A stretch of DNA of 64,000 nt, taken from positions 166,990-230,989 of the forward strand of contig JAZDSV010000024.1 in assembly GCA_036784855.1 (NCBI GenBank), written 5' to 3'. The notes beneath the pieces were generated by a model. The model was given only the letters and a program-made list of their open reading frames with translations. It was not told the DNA's origin and made no database searches. This document shows, one piece after another, positions 24,303 to 34,255 of this stretch. The stretch comes from Aphelidium insulamus (taxonomy: Eukaryota; Aphelidiomycota; Aphelidea; Aphelidiaceae). Numbering within the stretch: position 1 is the first letter of the stretch; every line of letters begins with the position of its first letter. A program made the translations under genes and the position numbers.

Positions 24303-25469
24303 TCATTTTACTTTCAGTTCAAGTTCCTTGCACAGTGCGATCATTGACTTTTGACGTACAAAGTAAGTTGGATGCCCACGCGGAGTCCAGCCGTTCATAC
24401 CGCATACGGACTTGCCATCCGGATTATCGAGCGCCACTACTTTACCCGACCACCACCACTGTTCGTCATCAATGTGGCAGTGGTGGACGCGTGACATGAA
24501 CGGCTTGTCCTTCATATTCACCCAGTAGTAGTCGGGGTAGTGGCGGTATCCAAATAGTGCTGGTGGCAAAAGGGCAACCAAATCATAGCTATTGACCACA
24601 CGGAAATACTTGGTTGGCCCTAGCACAAAAGACACACCACCATCAACGAATTTCTTGATCAACTCGATAAAGTACTTGTTTCCAATGCGCGGCGCTCCGT
24701 ACGTGTACACGGAAATAGCAGTGTTGGCTGGAATAAATGGGTGTATAGCAGTAGCAGTTATATCTGTTGGAGGCTGGACACCAGCTAACTGCATTAGGCG
24801 GATGTCCACCAGTAAAAGCGTGGCCAACGCGCCGCCAAGACTATGCCCAGTGATCACCAGTTCGTACGAGCGATATTTTGGCTTCGACATAATCTTTGCC
24901 AAAAATCGCATTAGTCCTTGACGCGCCTTCTTGTGGAGGCGATAGAAGCCATCATGCACCCACACCTTGTGCAGCAAATTTTTCACCAACTTTGTATCCA
25001 CAGCAGGATAGTGCAGGGATGCCTCTTTGTCCGCGGAGTATGGCACGAATTGAGCGGGCCACAGGCGCCCATCATTGACCCAGTCCGACAGTGGAAGGGA
25101 GCCAGAGTACGCCACCACAATTTGCTTATCGCCTTCGTTCACGGCCACAAACGAGTCACTTCCGCGCCAATAACTGGTCTCATAGTTGTTAAAGCGGTAG
25201 ACAATATCACCGCCCAGAACTGGAGACTTATTCTCGTCGATTACTGGCTTCTTTAATGACCTATGAATCTCTGTTGCACACTTGTTCCAATTGTGCAGCA
25301 AACAAGGTGTGCAAGCGTAGGAATACGCCGCGTATATGGCCATTTTGCGAATGTTATCAAATTCCTTCACGCGAATGTCGTCTAACTCGTCCACGACGTT
25401 ACCTACCACTTTCTCATTACATGCAGATAGGGCAATGCTTGCCGCGATTAACACCAGCGTGGCGATCAT
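24303..25469 (-). CDS. Secreted class 3 (fungal-type) triacylglycerol lipase
   Basis: A single exon encodes 388 residues. A signal peptide (MIATLVLIAASIALSACN) precedes the lipase_3 fold. The nucleophile elbow is GHSLGGALATLL. The oxyanion region is AYSGSLPLSDWVND. A likely catalytic Asp is in VVNSYDLVALLPP and a likely catalytic His in RGHPTYFV or the earlier VHHCHID. Family members hydrolyse acylglycerols outside the cell or in the secretory pathway. The start was taken at the Met beginning the signal peptide; upstream in-frame codons translate a TA microsatellite and are rejected. Paired cysteines near residues 49 and 52 (ACTPC) may form a disulfide. This is one of the few intron-less genes in the window. 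Confidence 0.9.
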   Translation of the reverse strand: MIATLVLIAASIALSACNEKVVGNVVDELDDIRVKEFDNIRKMAIYAAYSYACTPCLLHNWNKCATEIHRSLKKPVIDENKSPVLGGDIVYRFNNYETSYWRGSDSFVAVNEGDKQIVVAYSGSLPLSDWVNDGRLWPAQFVPYSADKEASLHYPAVDTKLVKNLLHKVWVHDGFYRLHKKARQGLMRFLAKIMSKPKYRSYELVITGHSLGGALATLLLVDIRLMQLAGVQPPTDITATAIHPFIPANTAISVYTYGAPRIGNKYFIELIKKFVDGGVSFVLGPTKYFRVVNSYDLVALLPPALFGYRHYPDYYWVNMKDKPFMSRVHHCHIDDEQWWWSGKVVALDNPDGKSVCGMNGWTPRGHPTYFVRQKSMIALCKELELKVK

Positions 25470-26248
25470 ATTTGACGCGATGCAGAAAGGTGAAAAGTCA
25501 AAAGCGATTCTGTAGAAAAGTGGCGCAACGAATGATGATTGGCGGGTCAGCATATGTATATATATATATATATATATATGTAGGTGGACTTTTTGCATCG
25601 GGCTTTCACATCATCGGAGTATATCACCAGGCAGATACGCGTCAACTTGCGCCGTCAAGAGCATTTTGGCAACAGTTAGTAATGTTTTGGTGACTGAATG
25701 CTTCTCATTGTCAGGACGTAACGGATTTGCTAATCCTACTTTTGACGAGTACTTATTCGATTCTACTTAACTCCCTATGAATTGGCCTTTAGTGGAAGAA
25801 CCGTGTAGCACCATTTAATGCAACGTGAGGAACAAACTACGTGGCATTGCAATATTTTAATGGTAATTAGTGGGGCAAGTGGCAGGTGGCATACACAAGA
25901 GCCATGAAACGTTGCCTCTGGCAAGCCGCATCTACAGTTTACCACACAGTTGATACGACAAGGCGCCGAGATAAGACAATTGTGGAACGCGATCTGGCAA
26001 CCATGCCAACCTGAACACCACTCGCAGTCCCGATATAGCCACCTGACAACCCAGATTAGCGCCTATAAACCACGGGCGGCGATTGATCGGCGGAATGACG
26101 GGATGACGCCCCTTTGGAGGCGCCGCAGGGCATTTAGTAGCCTGTGACCATTCTTTCCCTCTTCCATTCACTCATTCTCTCTTTCTCTCAGCTCAATACT
26201 TATATATACGTGAATTCGTGTTCAACACGGCACCCGCACCTATTGCAC
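25470..26248. promoter_or_regulatory. Divergent intergenic region with (TA)n tract
   Basis: This 779-bp region separates the lipase and CaMKK-like start codons. A (TA)n microsatellite occupies about 25557-25579, some 90 bp upstream of the lipase ATG. The rest shows no gene. A pyrimidine-rich CTTT/CTC stretch lies just before the kinase start (26150-26195). Confidence 0.45.
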
Positions 26249-28685
26249 ATGCGCCGCACAAGTTCATCGCGTCACAGCATTGGCCATCAACAGAACGACA
26301 GTCGACGAGGAGGCGTGGATGGATTGCTGCATAGACTGCGGCGATTGATTGTCAGCCGGCGTTTGTCTGCCACATCATTGGGCATGGACAGCAGCTCTGC
26401 CGCCAAGTGGAAACACTCGGCCAGCTCTGTTCGCAGCCAGCGGAGCCACGTGATGACAGAGGTGGCAGAGGGCGATAATAATCGTGGCTTATGTGCGGCC
26501 AGGCCTCCCATGCATCCTGTGATACGTGATGATGGCGCGACGGCGAGGGGGTCACGCGCTGCCACGTGTCGGCGCATAAGGATGACGGCGGGCGTGTCGG
26601 TGCTGAGTGCGTCGGATGGCCAGTTGAACGGTGCGCCGCAGTCACGCGCGAATATAAACCTGAGCCGCCGCCGCCACCTCCGCGGCAACACTGAAGAGTC
26701 GGTGGCCATCTTCAGTGTCGGCAGTCTGGGCAGCAATGCGACCAGTCGACAATCCACTCCAGCCGGCGATACCGAAGATTTGAGTAAGGTTCCGGCAGAC
26801 CGCGTCCCGCTCGCTGTCCAGCCACGGCCACAGCCACTGAGTACGGCGAGCGGCAGTCGCGCTTCGTCCACAAAGTCCACAAAGTCGGAACAGTTGCGTG
26901 GTGGCAGCAGGGTGCACAGCGCCACGCATAGCACGCGGCTCTGCGAAATATTTACACCGTGTCCGCCGAGCGACAGGCGTCCATCCCAGCTGCAGTCCCA
27001 CGGTATCGGTCCATCATCTGGGCGGCCTGACGTGGCCGCAACAATCATTGCTGCGCGTCGTCGGGACAGCGCTACGAACCGTGGCAGCCGCCCGCAGAGC
27101 AGTTCCGCGACACTACAACAGCAGCGACGGCGCGGGTCAGGCCGCATTGCTGCACAGCCGCCTGCTGTTCCCTCCACCGTACTGGGAGTGCCGAATGTGG
27201 ACGCATGCGGCACACGAAAATTATCAACGCATTCCGTGCGCGAGACGTCGTCCATTGACTTTCGGCCACGCAGACACAGCGCCATCACACCTCACAATAT
27301 CACGAACCCCGCTGTCGCCACGACCAACGCAATAACACCTACAACAACTGGGAGGCCCACCACTGGCAGTGCGGCAGCGGCCACGCCGGCAATGATTAAC
27401 CAGTACGCCATGGTTAAGGAGATTGGCGAGGGTTCATTCGGCAAGGTGTTGCTGGTGCTCGACACGCAGCAGAACCGCTACTTTGCCTGCAAGGCCATCA
27501 GCAAGAAGCGTCTGCGCAAGAAGAACATGTGGCGCAACGGGCCGCAGCGCAAAAAAAAGTCCATTGTGCCGGGGGAGACTGCGGCCACTAGTGCTGCTGT
27601 TGGCGGTATAACAATGGCATCTGCATCGTGCACGCCGCAGCCACCTGTCGCGCCATTCGACTACATGCAAATGGTGCGCCGGGAGATTGCCATACTGAAG
27701 CGTCTGTCCTGCCACCCTCGAGTGTCCACCCTGGTCGAAGTTCTGGATGATGCCACGCATGACACTCTCTACATGAGTACGTAGTGTACCTGTCTCCTAC
27801 ACTACTAACGTCTCAGTATTCGAACTGTGTGAATATGGCTCCATTATGAAGATACGGACGGATGTGGCAATTGCTCCGTTTCCCGAGCGGCTTGCCTGCC
27901 GATACTTTCGAGACATCATGCTGGGCTTGGAATACTGTAAGTATATGTTTATCCGTAGTGAGTACTAATAATATCTGATATCAGTGCACCACATGGAGAT
28001 TATACACTGCGACATCAAGCCGGAGAACATTCTACTCAATGACCGCAACCACGCTGTTATCGGGGACTTTTCTATCGCCTACTCGGACAAGGTTGACGTG
28101 GACCAGCAGCAAATGCTTGGCAATGGCATGCTGACACCCGTGTTCACGCCGCCCGAGCGCATCACGCTCAGCACAGCCAGCGACTATAACAACAGCAGCA
28201 GTGTATCGCCAGTGACCAGGCCGTCCGTGCCGCAGCACTTTAGCCCCGCGTCCGACATCTGGGCGCTGGGCGTGACACTGTTCTGTTTTGTGCACGGCCG
28301 ACTGCCATTCCACGCGGCGGGCCGCACACTGGAACAACTGTACACTGACATCGTGCAGCAGAGCGTCAGCACACAGATCAGCAACTCGTTGGCGCCATCG
28401 CTGCGCAACCTTATCGAGCGGCTGATGGAGCGAGACCCGGCGCGCCGCATAACCATCCCCGAGATCCGGGTGCATCCGTGGGTGATGCAGCTGGGACCGC
28501 TGCCTAGCGTGCAGGACAACTGTGTGACAATGGTGGGCACCAGCGATGTGTTTTCACAGATGAGTGAAGAGGAGCTGACTGGTGCCATCAAGCCTGCAGT
28601 GGCGCTGGTGGATCGACTACGAACACACTTTACACAGGACCGCCATCATCATCGCAAGTCCAGCGCACTTGTAAAGTTGGAGTGA
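26249..28685 (+). CDS. CaMKK / SNF1-activating-type Ser/Thr kinase
   Basis: Three exons (26249-27776, 27817-27936, 27985-28685) give 782 residues. A disordered Arg/Ser-rich leader of about 380 residues precedes the kinase (IGEGSFGKVLLVLD, YFACKAISK). The insert between beta-3 and alpha-C is basic and Gly/Thr-rich (about 50 residues), as in CaMKKs. The C-lobe has DIWALGVTLFCFVHGRLPF, IRVHPWVMQLGPLP and then DNCVTMVGTSDV, a segment shared with CaMKK and yeast Sak1/Tos3/Elm1, which phosphorylate AMPK/SNF1. Oddities: the catalytic loop reads HCDIKPEN (HRD Arg to Cys) and the metal motif reads GDFSIA (DFG to DFS). Both aspartates are kept, so activity is plausible. The activation segment ends TPVFTPPE. 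The start is the first in-frame ATG; a long antisense frame here is a shadow. Confidence 0.88.
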
Positions 28686-29146
28686 CGTGCTGCACAATTG
28701 ACTTCTGCTGTGCATATGGCCGGTCAGTTCGATATTTTCTGCGGGTTTTATAAACTTGTACTGCGAGGGGCCTTCAGTGTTGAGACCAATTCGAGACCTG
28801 GAGCTAGCCAACATCGTTCTAGCGGTCCTTACAATAGACTGATCTCATACGCTGTATATGAATTTTAGTGGATTAAGTGAAGAATAGCGCAAATTTTCTC
28901 TGCGGCTGTACTTTACTAACTGCGCTATTATTCACTTAATCCACTTAAGTACAGCCACGGAGAAAATATGCCAAACCAGGCAAAAGGTTGGCGGAGGAGT
29001 CACCGGGGCACCGCGGCCCAATCGCGGGTCAATCAGCTGTCGGAGCATTTGGCCGCGCTGTCAATTCTGCCGCCTCGCACTGTCAGTCTCTCTCGTACGT
29101 GTGGAAGCCGTACACACAAAGCACACACACACACAGCACACACAGG
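28686..29146. other. Intergenic region containing the interleaved inverted repeat
   Basis: Outside the repeat at 28867-28970 (listed separately) nothing coding is convincing. The region should contain the 3' end of the kinase gene and the promoter of the 7-TM gene. A short (CA)n tract is at 29114-29142, immediately before the preferred start of the 7-TM protein. Confidence 0.4.
28867..28970. repeat. Interleaved pair of inverted repeats (A-B-A'-B')
   Basis: Arm A (28867-28891) is the reverse complement of arm A' (28921-28945) with 24 of 25 matches. Arm B (about 28890-28913) is the reverse complement of B' (28947-28970) with about 21 of 24 matches. The order A-B-spacer-A'-B' is not a simple palindrome. 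As single-stranded RNA or DNA it can form either of two hairpins, or both together as an H-type pseudoknot. It lies about 180 bp upstream of the 7-TM start and 180 bp after the kinase stop. No transposase gene is adjacent. Confidence 0.8.
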
Positions 29147-30217
29147 ATGCATTCACTGTATATTCCCGCCATGGTGTTTAGCACGCTGATAGCCGGTCAG
29201 ACGGCCTTGTTCTTTGTGCTGGTGAGGAGGCGTGGCCAACACCTCGACACGCGATTCCACCGCCTGTACGCCATGTCATGCTGCGCCACCGCGGCGCTAG
29301 TGCTCCTCAGCACCGGTCAGAAACTGGCTTCCCTTGATGCTGCTGAAGCCACCGCGCCTACGTCATCATCACCATCATCACCACCAGATCTGTCTCAGTG
29401 GCAGTGGCAGTTGGCGCTCTCGATGGCACAGGCCGTGGCGTACACACCGTACGCGCAGTACGTACTGCTGCGCGCAGAGTCGGGCGCCAGTGTACAGCAT
29501 CGACGCGCGCTTCAAGCACTGTTCTACGGGATCGGCGCGTGCCTTGCGGCGCGCATGGCCGTCTACTCGGCGCTGCTGGCACTGCACAGCAGCGCGACAG
29601 ATGCCACACACGCACTGGCCAGGAATATGTTGGAGCTGGCCACCATTGTGCTCATTGCCGTGTATGAGGCGACGGGTGTGGCGGGCATGCTACGGCAAAC
29701 ACATCAAAAGATGATGCCTGAAGGCAGCAAGGCGGCGGCGGTAGATAGCTCAGCGGAGGCAACCAGGAGGCATCGGCAAGCCGTGGTCATAACATGCAGT
29801 GGCGTGGCCAGCAGTGTCGGCATTGTGGCGCTGACGGGCGTCTGGGCACTGAACCGCCTGGTGGACCAGCTGGACCCGTATGTGTACGTGGTTGCGGTGG
29901 GTGCCATGTCGCTGCTGGTGGTGCAGTCCACATTCTGGATGAAGATGTGGCTGCTGCACAGCAGGCGCTCCGGCAAGGCGCACATGCAGACGCGTTCAAG
30001 CTCACACACGGCCGACATGAAGCTGAGCGATGTGATCATTGACTCGTTCGGCGACTCCGAGTTATCGGTGTTGTCTACGTCCGCGGTCAGCCGTGGCGTG
30101 GGAGTGGACAGTGGTAGCCTGTCTGCACCGGCAGCCAAAGTCACACTCTGCCCACCTGTCATGCCATCACCCCGGCCCTCCATCCGCAGTGACATGCCCA
30201 CCGTGTCTCAGCTATAG
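29147..30217 (+). CDS. Orphan seven-transmembrane protein
   Basis: A single exon encodes 356 residues (from Met at 29147; a second Met at 29171 has the better start context GCCATGG). Seven hydrophobic segments are visible (FSTLIAGQTALFFVLV; YAMSCCATAALVLL; LALSMAQAVAYTPYAQYVLL; ALFYGIGACLAARMAVYSALLAL; MLELATIVLIAVYEATGVAGM; VVITCSGVASSVGIVALTG; YVYVVAVGAMSLLVVQ). A Ser/Thr-rich cytoplasmic tail of about 80 residues follows. No DRY, NPxxY or other classical GPCR motif and no family I recognise. The topology suggests a receptor-like or transport role. AATAAA follows at about 30342. Confidence 0.75.
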   Translation: MHSLYIPAMVFSTLIAGQTALFFVLVRRRGQHLDTRFHRLYAMSCCATAALVLLSTGQKLASLDAAEATAPTSSSPSSPPDLSQWQWQLALSMAQAVAYTPYAQYVLLRAESGASVQHRRALQALFYGIGACLAARMAVYSALLALHSSATDATHALARNMLELATIVLIAVYEATGVAGMLRQTHQKMMPEGSKAAAVDSSAEATRRHRQAVVITCSGVASSVGIVALTGVWALNRLVDQLDPYVYVVAVGAMSLLVVQSTFWMKMWLLHSRRSGKAHMQTRSSSHTADMKLSDVIIDSFGDSELSVLSTSAVSRGVGVDSGSLSAPAAKVTLCPPVMPSPRPSIRSDMPTVSQL

Positions 30218-30763
30218 GCTCACGCTATATCTGCAGTCTGGCGGTGTCTCTGTCGGTCTGTCGGTCTATCTGTAACTCCTCTGCCCTGCAACGCTGACAA
30301 AAGCGGCCCGCAAAGACTATCCCGCCACGCCATAAGTCCATAATAAATAGCTTACATTCGTGCTGCTAGTGGAATGCATTGAGCAACTGCAACTGTTAAT
30401 GGCGGAGGCTGCAGTGGATCCGGTATATCAATACATATGTCGATATGAATGTAGCCAAATCTATATGGGATAATTGCTTTTTGCACCCGTAATCATGCTT
30501 TTTGCACCGAACTGTGGGGAAGCACTCTGGCCAAACGTCTGCCGCTCCGTCTCCCGCAGCCGCAGCCGCGCCCATACACACGTACAATCTATATACTGCA
30601 ATAGTTGACAGCGAGCCAATCAATCACGGACAGCTGACAATGACGCGCTTATACTGTGCCTGACAGTCGGAGACAGACAGACAGACAGCCACAGTCAGAC
30701 AGACAGCGTCACACGCACACTGACAGACGGGCGCCACGGTGTCACAGGCGGCCAATACATAAT
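30218..30763. other. Intergenic with CAGA microsatellite
   Basis: The 3' region of the 7-TM gene (poly(A) signal near 30342) is followed by a (CAGA)n-type run with interruptions, about 30671-30708. No supported gene. Confidence 0.4.
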
Positions 30764-31009
30764 ATGTCACGGCAACGGGTAGCCAGCCTAGACACTATTG
30801 GCACCGCTGTGGGTGTGCTGGCGGTGGCCCTGCTTATAGGCATGTATGCAGCGGGCCCAGGTACTCTACACGCGCCGCAGCAGCTGTTACAGTACACACA
30901 AGCCACACCACACACACCCACGCAAATGGGCGGTGGCGCAGAGTTTACCGCTGTCAGTATTGCACGCGCAGCTCTGGCCGCCAATGCATTCACGTGGCTA
31001 CTACTCTGA
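30764..31009 (+). CDS. Possible small membrane protein (81 aa)
   Basis: An ATG-initiated frame with a hydrophobic segment (IGTAVGVLAVALLIGMYAAG) near the N-terminus and a second apolar stretch (ARAALAANAFTWLLL) at the very end. The context AATATGT is ordinary. There is no recognisable homologue, and a short intron inside the Pro/Thr-rich middle cannot be excluded. It is tail-to-tail with the acidic gene ending at 31054. Low confidence: it may be chance. Confidence 0.3.
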   Translation: MSRQRVASLDTIGTAVGVLAVALLIGMYAAGPGTLHAPQQLLQYTQATPHTPTQMGGGAEFTAVSIARAALAANAFTWLLL

Positions 31010-31053
31010 ATACATATACGCAATACACAACGTTTGCATGCATGTGTTCATTC

Positions 31054-31381
31054 TCAATTACGATGTGGTGCCAGCGCGTCTTCCAGCAGGTCTCGCAGCT
31101 CACTCTCCGACACCCGGCCGTCAGTGTGCGCCTCGTGGCCCGCGTCACCGGCTGCAGACGAGCTGGCTCTGCCGTGATCAGGTTCAGGTGCATCGTCTCC
31201 GTCATCGGCATCGCTGCCATCCGTGCCATCATCATCGTCGTCATCATCCGTGTCTGGTGCATTAGTGGCTGCGCGAGACCACACCATGCTAATATAGCGC
31301 ACCTTCCGAGTGCAGCGACTCTTCCTCCACGTAGTCTTCGTCCTCTACGGCGCGTATCGGGCGTTCAGTCACTACGTAGTT

Positions 31382-31420
<39 letters not shown>

Positions 31421-31659
31421 ATCTTCATCGTAGTCATCGCCCACAAGGTCCAGCTCCGGCTCGGGCTCGGGCTCGGCGCGGCCCTTGCCCTTGTCGATGC
31501 GCGTTGGCGGCTCTGTGTCTGCGGCAGGTGCCTCACCCGCAGACTCTCGTTCACTGTGTGGGCGTGCCAGTGTCAGCACGACGACCATATATGTGCACAC
31601 ATGGCATCGCCTCACTCGTCCGAGATTGCCTGCTCGGCCTTTCGCTTTCCCGTTGGCAT
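31054..31659 (-). CDS. Small, highly acidic protein (probably nuclear)
   Basis: Four exons (31659-31616, 31553-31420, 31371-31303, 31268-31054) keep one frame through phases 2, 1 and 1 and give 153 residues. The start MPTGKRKAEQA resembles a nuclear localisation signal. The body is extremely acidic (EPEPEPELDLVGDDYDED, VEDEDYVEEES, a seven-Asp run). The C-terminus SESELRDLLEDALAP is a predicted amphipathic helix. Composition resembles histone chaperones or other acidic nuclear proteins; no family is identified. The second intron consists mainly of a (CA)n repeat. The gene lies 150 bp downstream of the NudE stop in the same direction. Exon structure rests on splice consensus and frame only. 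Confidence 0.6.
31382..31419. repeat. (CA)n microsatellite inside an intron
   Basis: About 19 CA units fill most of the second intron of the acidic-protein gene, including its donor GTGTGT on the minus strand. Confidence 0.9.
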
Positions 31660-31808
31660 TATGTATTCTTACTATGTAGTGATAGGTGTGTCTATGCCAC
31701 AACATCGTGGCTTACTTGCTAGCGAGGTTGTCCTTTCCAGAGTACATATGTAGATCTAGTGAAATACAGACGAACGATTATAACGAATGATATGCATACA
31801 AATATATG

Positions 31809-32235
31809 TTAATTGTTTAACGTGAGCGAGCGCGCAGGCGAACTGTTTGGCGATGGAGTAGGCGAGGTGCGCTCCAGCAGAGGTGCCACCAGATGTCGGC
31901 AATTTGCCAGGCGGCTGTCCAAGGACTGCGCCAGCATTTAGTGTGAGTGAATGGATGGTAGTGGATGGTGTTATAGTTAGTACACAATATACTCTGACTA
32001 CAGGCACAATTACCGGGCGGCACACACCCGAATACGACCGAGCATGTCGGCAACCAGCGCGGACGCTTGGCTGCTGCCACCACTTGAGGCACTATCGGTG
32101 TTGACAGCCTCTTCGGACGGTGTTACATTTTTCTGATTCTTTTCTGCCAGCACGGCTATTTCCGTCTGTGCATCTGCACACACGTATAATAAGTGTCGAT
32201 ATGTGCATGTAGAAGAGTACTTATATATACAATAT

Positions 32236-32269
<34 letters not shown>

Positions 32270-32835
32270 ACCTCGCAGTTCATCGCGAACCCGCTGCAGG
32301 TCCACCGCGAGCCGCTTGCTACCGTCCACATCGCTCTCCAGCATGGCCAGCCGCTCCACCAGCACATTGTACCGCTTCTCCAGATCGGTGCGTGCGCACT
32401 CATTATTCCTGCTGGAGCGCTGCAGCTCGTCATTCTCCAGCTCCAGTTCCCGCACGCGTTCCCGCAACCGTTGCTCCGTGGCCGCCCGCTCCACCTCCGC
32501 CTCCCTGCTACGCTCCATGTCCGCGGCAACAGCGCGCGCGTCTGCCACCATCTTTTCCTACACGCACACACACAAACACACATTACTACTGCTGGTACCA
32601 TGTATATGTAGTGGGCGCAGGATATATATATGTATAGACACACCCTGCACAGCTGCAGCTCCTGTTCCAACTGCTGCACGCGACTCAATGCGCCCTGTTT
32701 GGCCTGTTCTAGCTGCGCGATCTCCGTCTCCAGCTCCTGCTCGTACTCTTTGCTGTCACGCTGGAACTCGGCCAGCTCGGCGTCCTTTTCCGCCAGCCGG
32801 CGCCGCCACTCGGCCGCGTCAATGTTGTCGGCCAT
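31809..32835 (-). CDS. NudE/NDEL1 family dynein-regulator coiled-coil protein
   Basis: Four exons (32835-32644, 32557-32272, 32173-32028, 31925-31809) give 246 residues. The long coiled coil matches NudE in register: LAEFQRDSKEYEQELETEI at the N-terminus, VRELELENDELQRS, then ERLAMLESDVDGSKRL and LQRVRDELR. The shorter C-terminal part contains ADMLGRIRSLDSRLANCRHL, equivalent to the NudE segment KVGALESKLAACR. NudE binds LIS1 and dynein intermediate chain and tunes dynein at centrosomes, kinetochores and vesicles. Length is somewhat shorter than animal NDEL1 (about 345). The second intron carries a pure (AT)n run (32240-32266) and the first a (CA)-rich run. Confidence 0.83.
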
Positions 32836-32955
32836 TGTATATATGTTATGCGCTGATTGAGTGGCGCTGCACAAGGCGCTGTAAGCCTTACACTTTACAC
32901 TGTGCACTGCTTGCAGATTGCTTTCATAATCGCTTGACAATCTTTAGACTTGCAT

Positions 32956-33833
32956 TTATTGTTTGCGCGCCGACAGCTGTGCATAGATGTCCAACATGGC
33001 TGCCTGTTCGTCTTCTGTGGGGAATCCGTGAGCTCTCCACCGCACCAGCCCCTTGGCATCCACAATGAGTGCCCATCCAACCAGGGAATTTATCTGTGTA
33101 GTTATAGTGCTGCTAGTACACATGTATTAATGACTATAACAATACACCCACCATTCCCAAATCTCCGCGCTGCTGCGTTAATGCGCCCACATGGAGCAAG
33201 CTTTGTGCCTGTAACATTAGGTCAGCATAAATTCTTATAAAATATCCAGTGTACATATATATACAAACAATTTACATACGTGACGATACGGTGGACTTCG
33301 CTTGCGCATGGCACGCATTATCCATGGGCGGAGCGCTCCGTACACTCCTCGCTCGACCACATTTAACTGCAAATATATCCCGTTACTATAAGGTGTCAAC
33401 ATTTCTACAGTATAACTTGCATCAATGCAGTTGCCATGCGGGTACTTTTCAAGGAATGCGTCGCGGAACTTGGCCAGGTGTGGCTACGCGTGTTGTTACA
33501 CCTCAGATAAGATTATACACTAAATATGTTCAAACTCACCTCGCCGGCCTCTTTGAACTTTACCAGTAGCAGTGCAGGTCTGCCTGCAAGCATGGATGCC
33601 AGCAGTACTTTGGCACCGTCGTCCAAGCGCCAGCCAGAGATATCGGCCGGCAGCGCTTTGGCGGTCTGCTTGTTAACAGTGCAATGATTACATTGACTAC
33701 TTGCCCGCTCTGGCGTCATGACATCTCCGGCCGCGTACAGTTTACCGCGATGTGTCTGCAGAGCGCGATAGTCGCTCCAGAACGCGGCGGGCCCCTGCAC
33801 ATCCGTCGCTGACTGCCTGCCATAAATAATGAC

Positions 33834-33866
<33 letters not shown>

Positions 33867-34215
33867 TATATGTATCGTACCTCTCCAGGGCGCCTGTGGG
33901 TGTGGCAGAAGTGATGGCCGGGGTAGCATTATTGCGACGTCGAAACATGGGCAGCAACTCCCAGAGCCAGCGCACGGCAGGCACGGCGCGCGTAGGCTTT
34001 GATGCGGCAGTGGTTGGTGAGGCAATGGGCACTGTGCCGCCGCCCACATCTTTGAGCGTGATGGCAGCACGGCGCCTATCCACCACCGCCGCCGTAGTAG
34101 AGTCTATCAGCGGGCGGCGATGCGGGTTGGGCGCCGCGGATGACGATGCATAGCGCCTGCCGGTGCCGACGGAAGTCGCCGCGTGTCCAAATATTCGGCG
34201 CGCTGTGCCGTTCAT
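32956..34215 (-). CDS. ATP10: ATP10-family mitochondrial ATP synthase assembly factor
   Basis: Six exons (34215-33881, 33816-33540, 33483-33409, 33366-33280, 33208-33152, 33093-32956) give 322 residues. The N-terminus is Arg/Ala/Ser-rich without acids (MNGTARRIFGHAATS), typical of a mitochondrial presequence. The family core is recognisable: LPADISGWRLDDGAKVLLASML, LVKFKEAGE, FRDAFLEKYP, a basic RPWIMRAMRKRSPPYRH segment, then NSLVGWALIVDAKGLVRW and FPTEDE near the C-terminus. ATP10 is needed for assembly of the Fo sector (Atp6 with the c ring) at the inner membrane. The third intron (33408-33367, 42 nt) is divisible by three and in frame, so retention would insert 14 residues; either form is possible. 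The stop TAA lies in an AATAAA (plus strand 32955-32960). Divergent from POP5. Confidence 0.85.
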
Positions 34216-34255
34216 ACTTACTTCTTTTGCTTATTCGATACAACGCACTCAACAG
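34216..34255. promoter_or_regulatory. 40-bp bidirectional start region, ATP10 / POP5
   Basis: Only 40 bp separate the two divergent ATGs. Core promoter elements of each gene must therefore lie within this gap or inside the other gene's transcribed 5' end. The gap is pyrimidine-rich on the plus strand. Confidence 0.6.

Noticed and set aside
25470-25598. N-terminal extension of the lipase
   Set aside because: It would translate a (TA)n microsatellite ahead of a clear signal peptide.
26287-27288. 333-codon minus-strand frame opposite the CaMKK leader
   Set aside because: Mirror of a biased Arg/Ser-rich coding region; no recognisable domain and no splice continuity.
31310-31753. Plus-strand frame of 147 codons over the acidic gene
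   Set aside because: Translates the (CA)n tract and the complement of acidic codons; no independent support.
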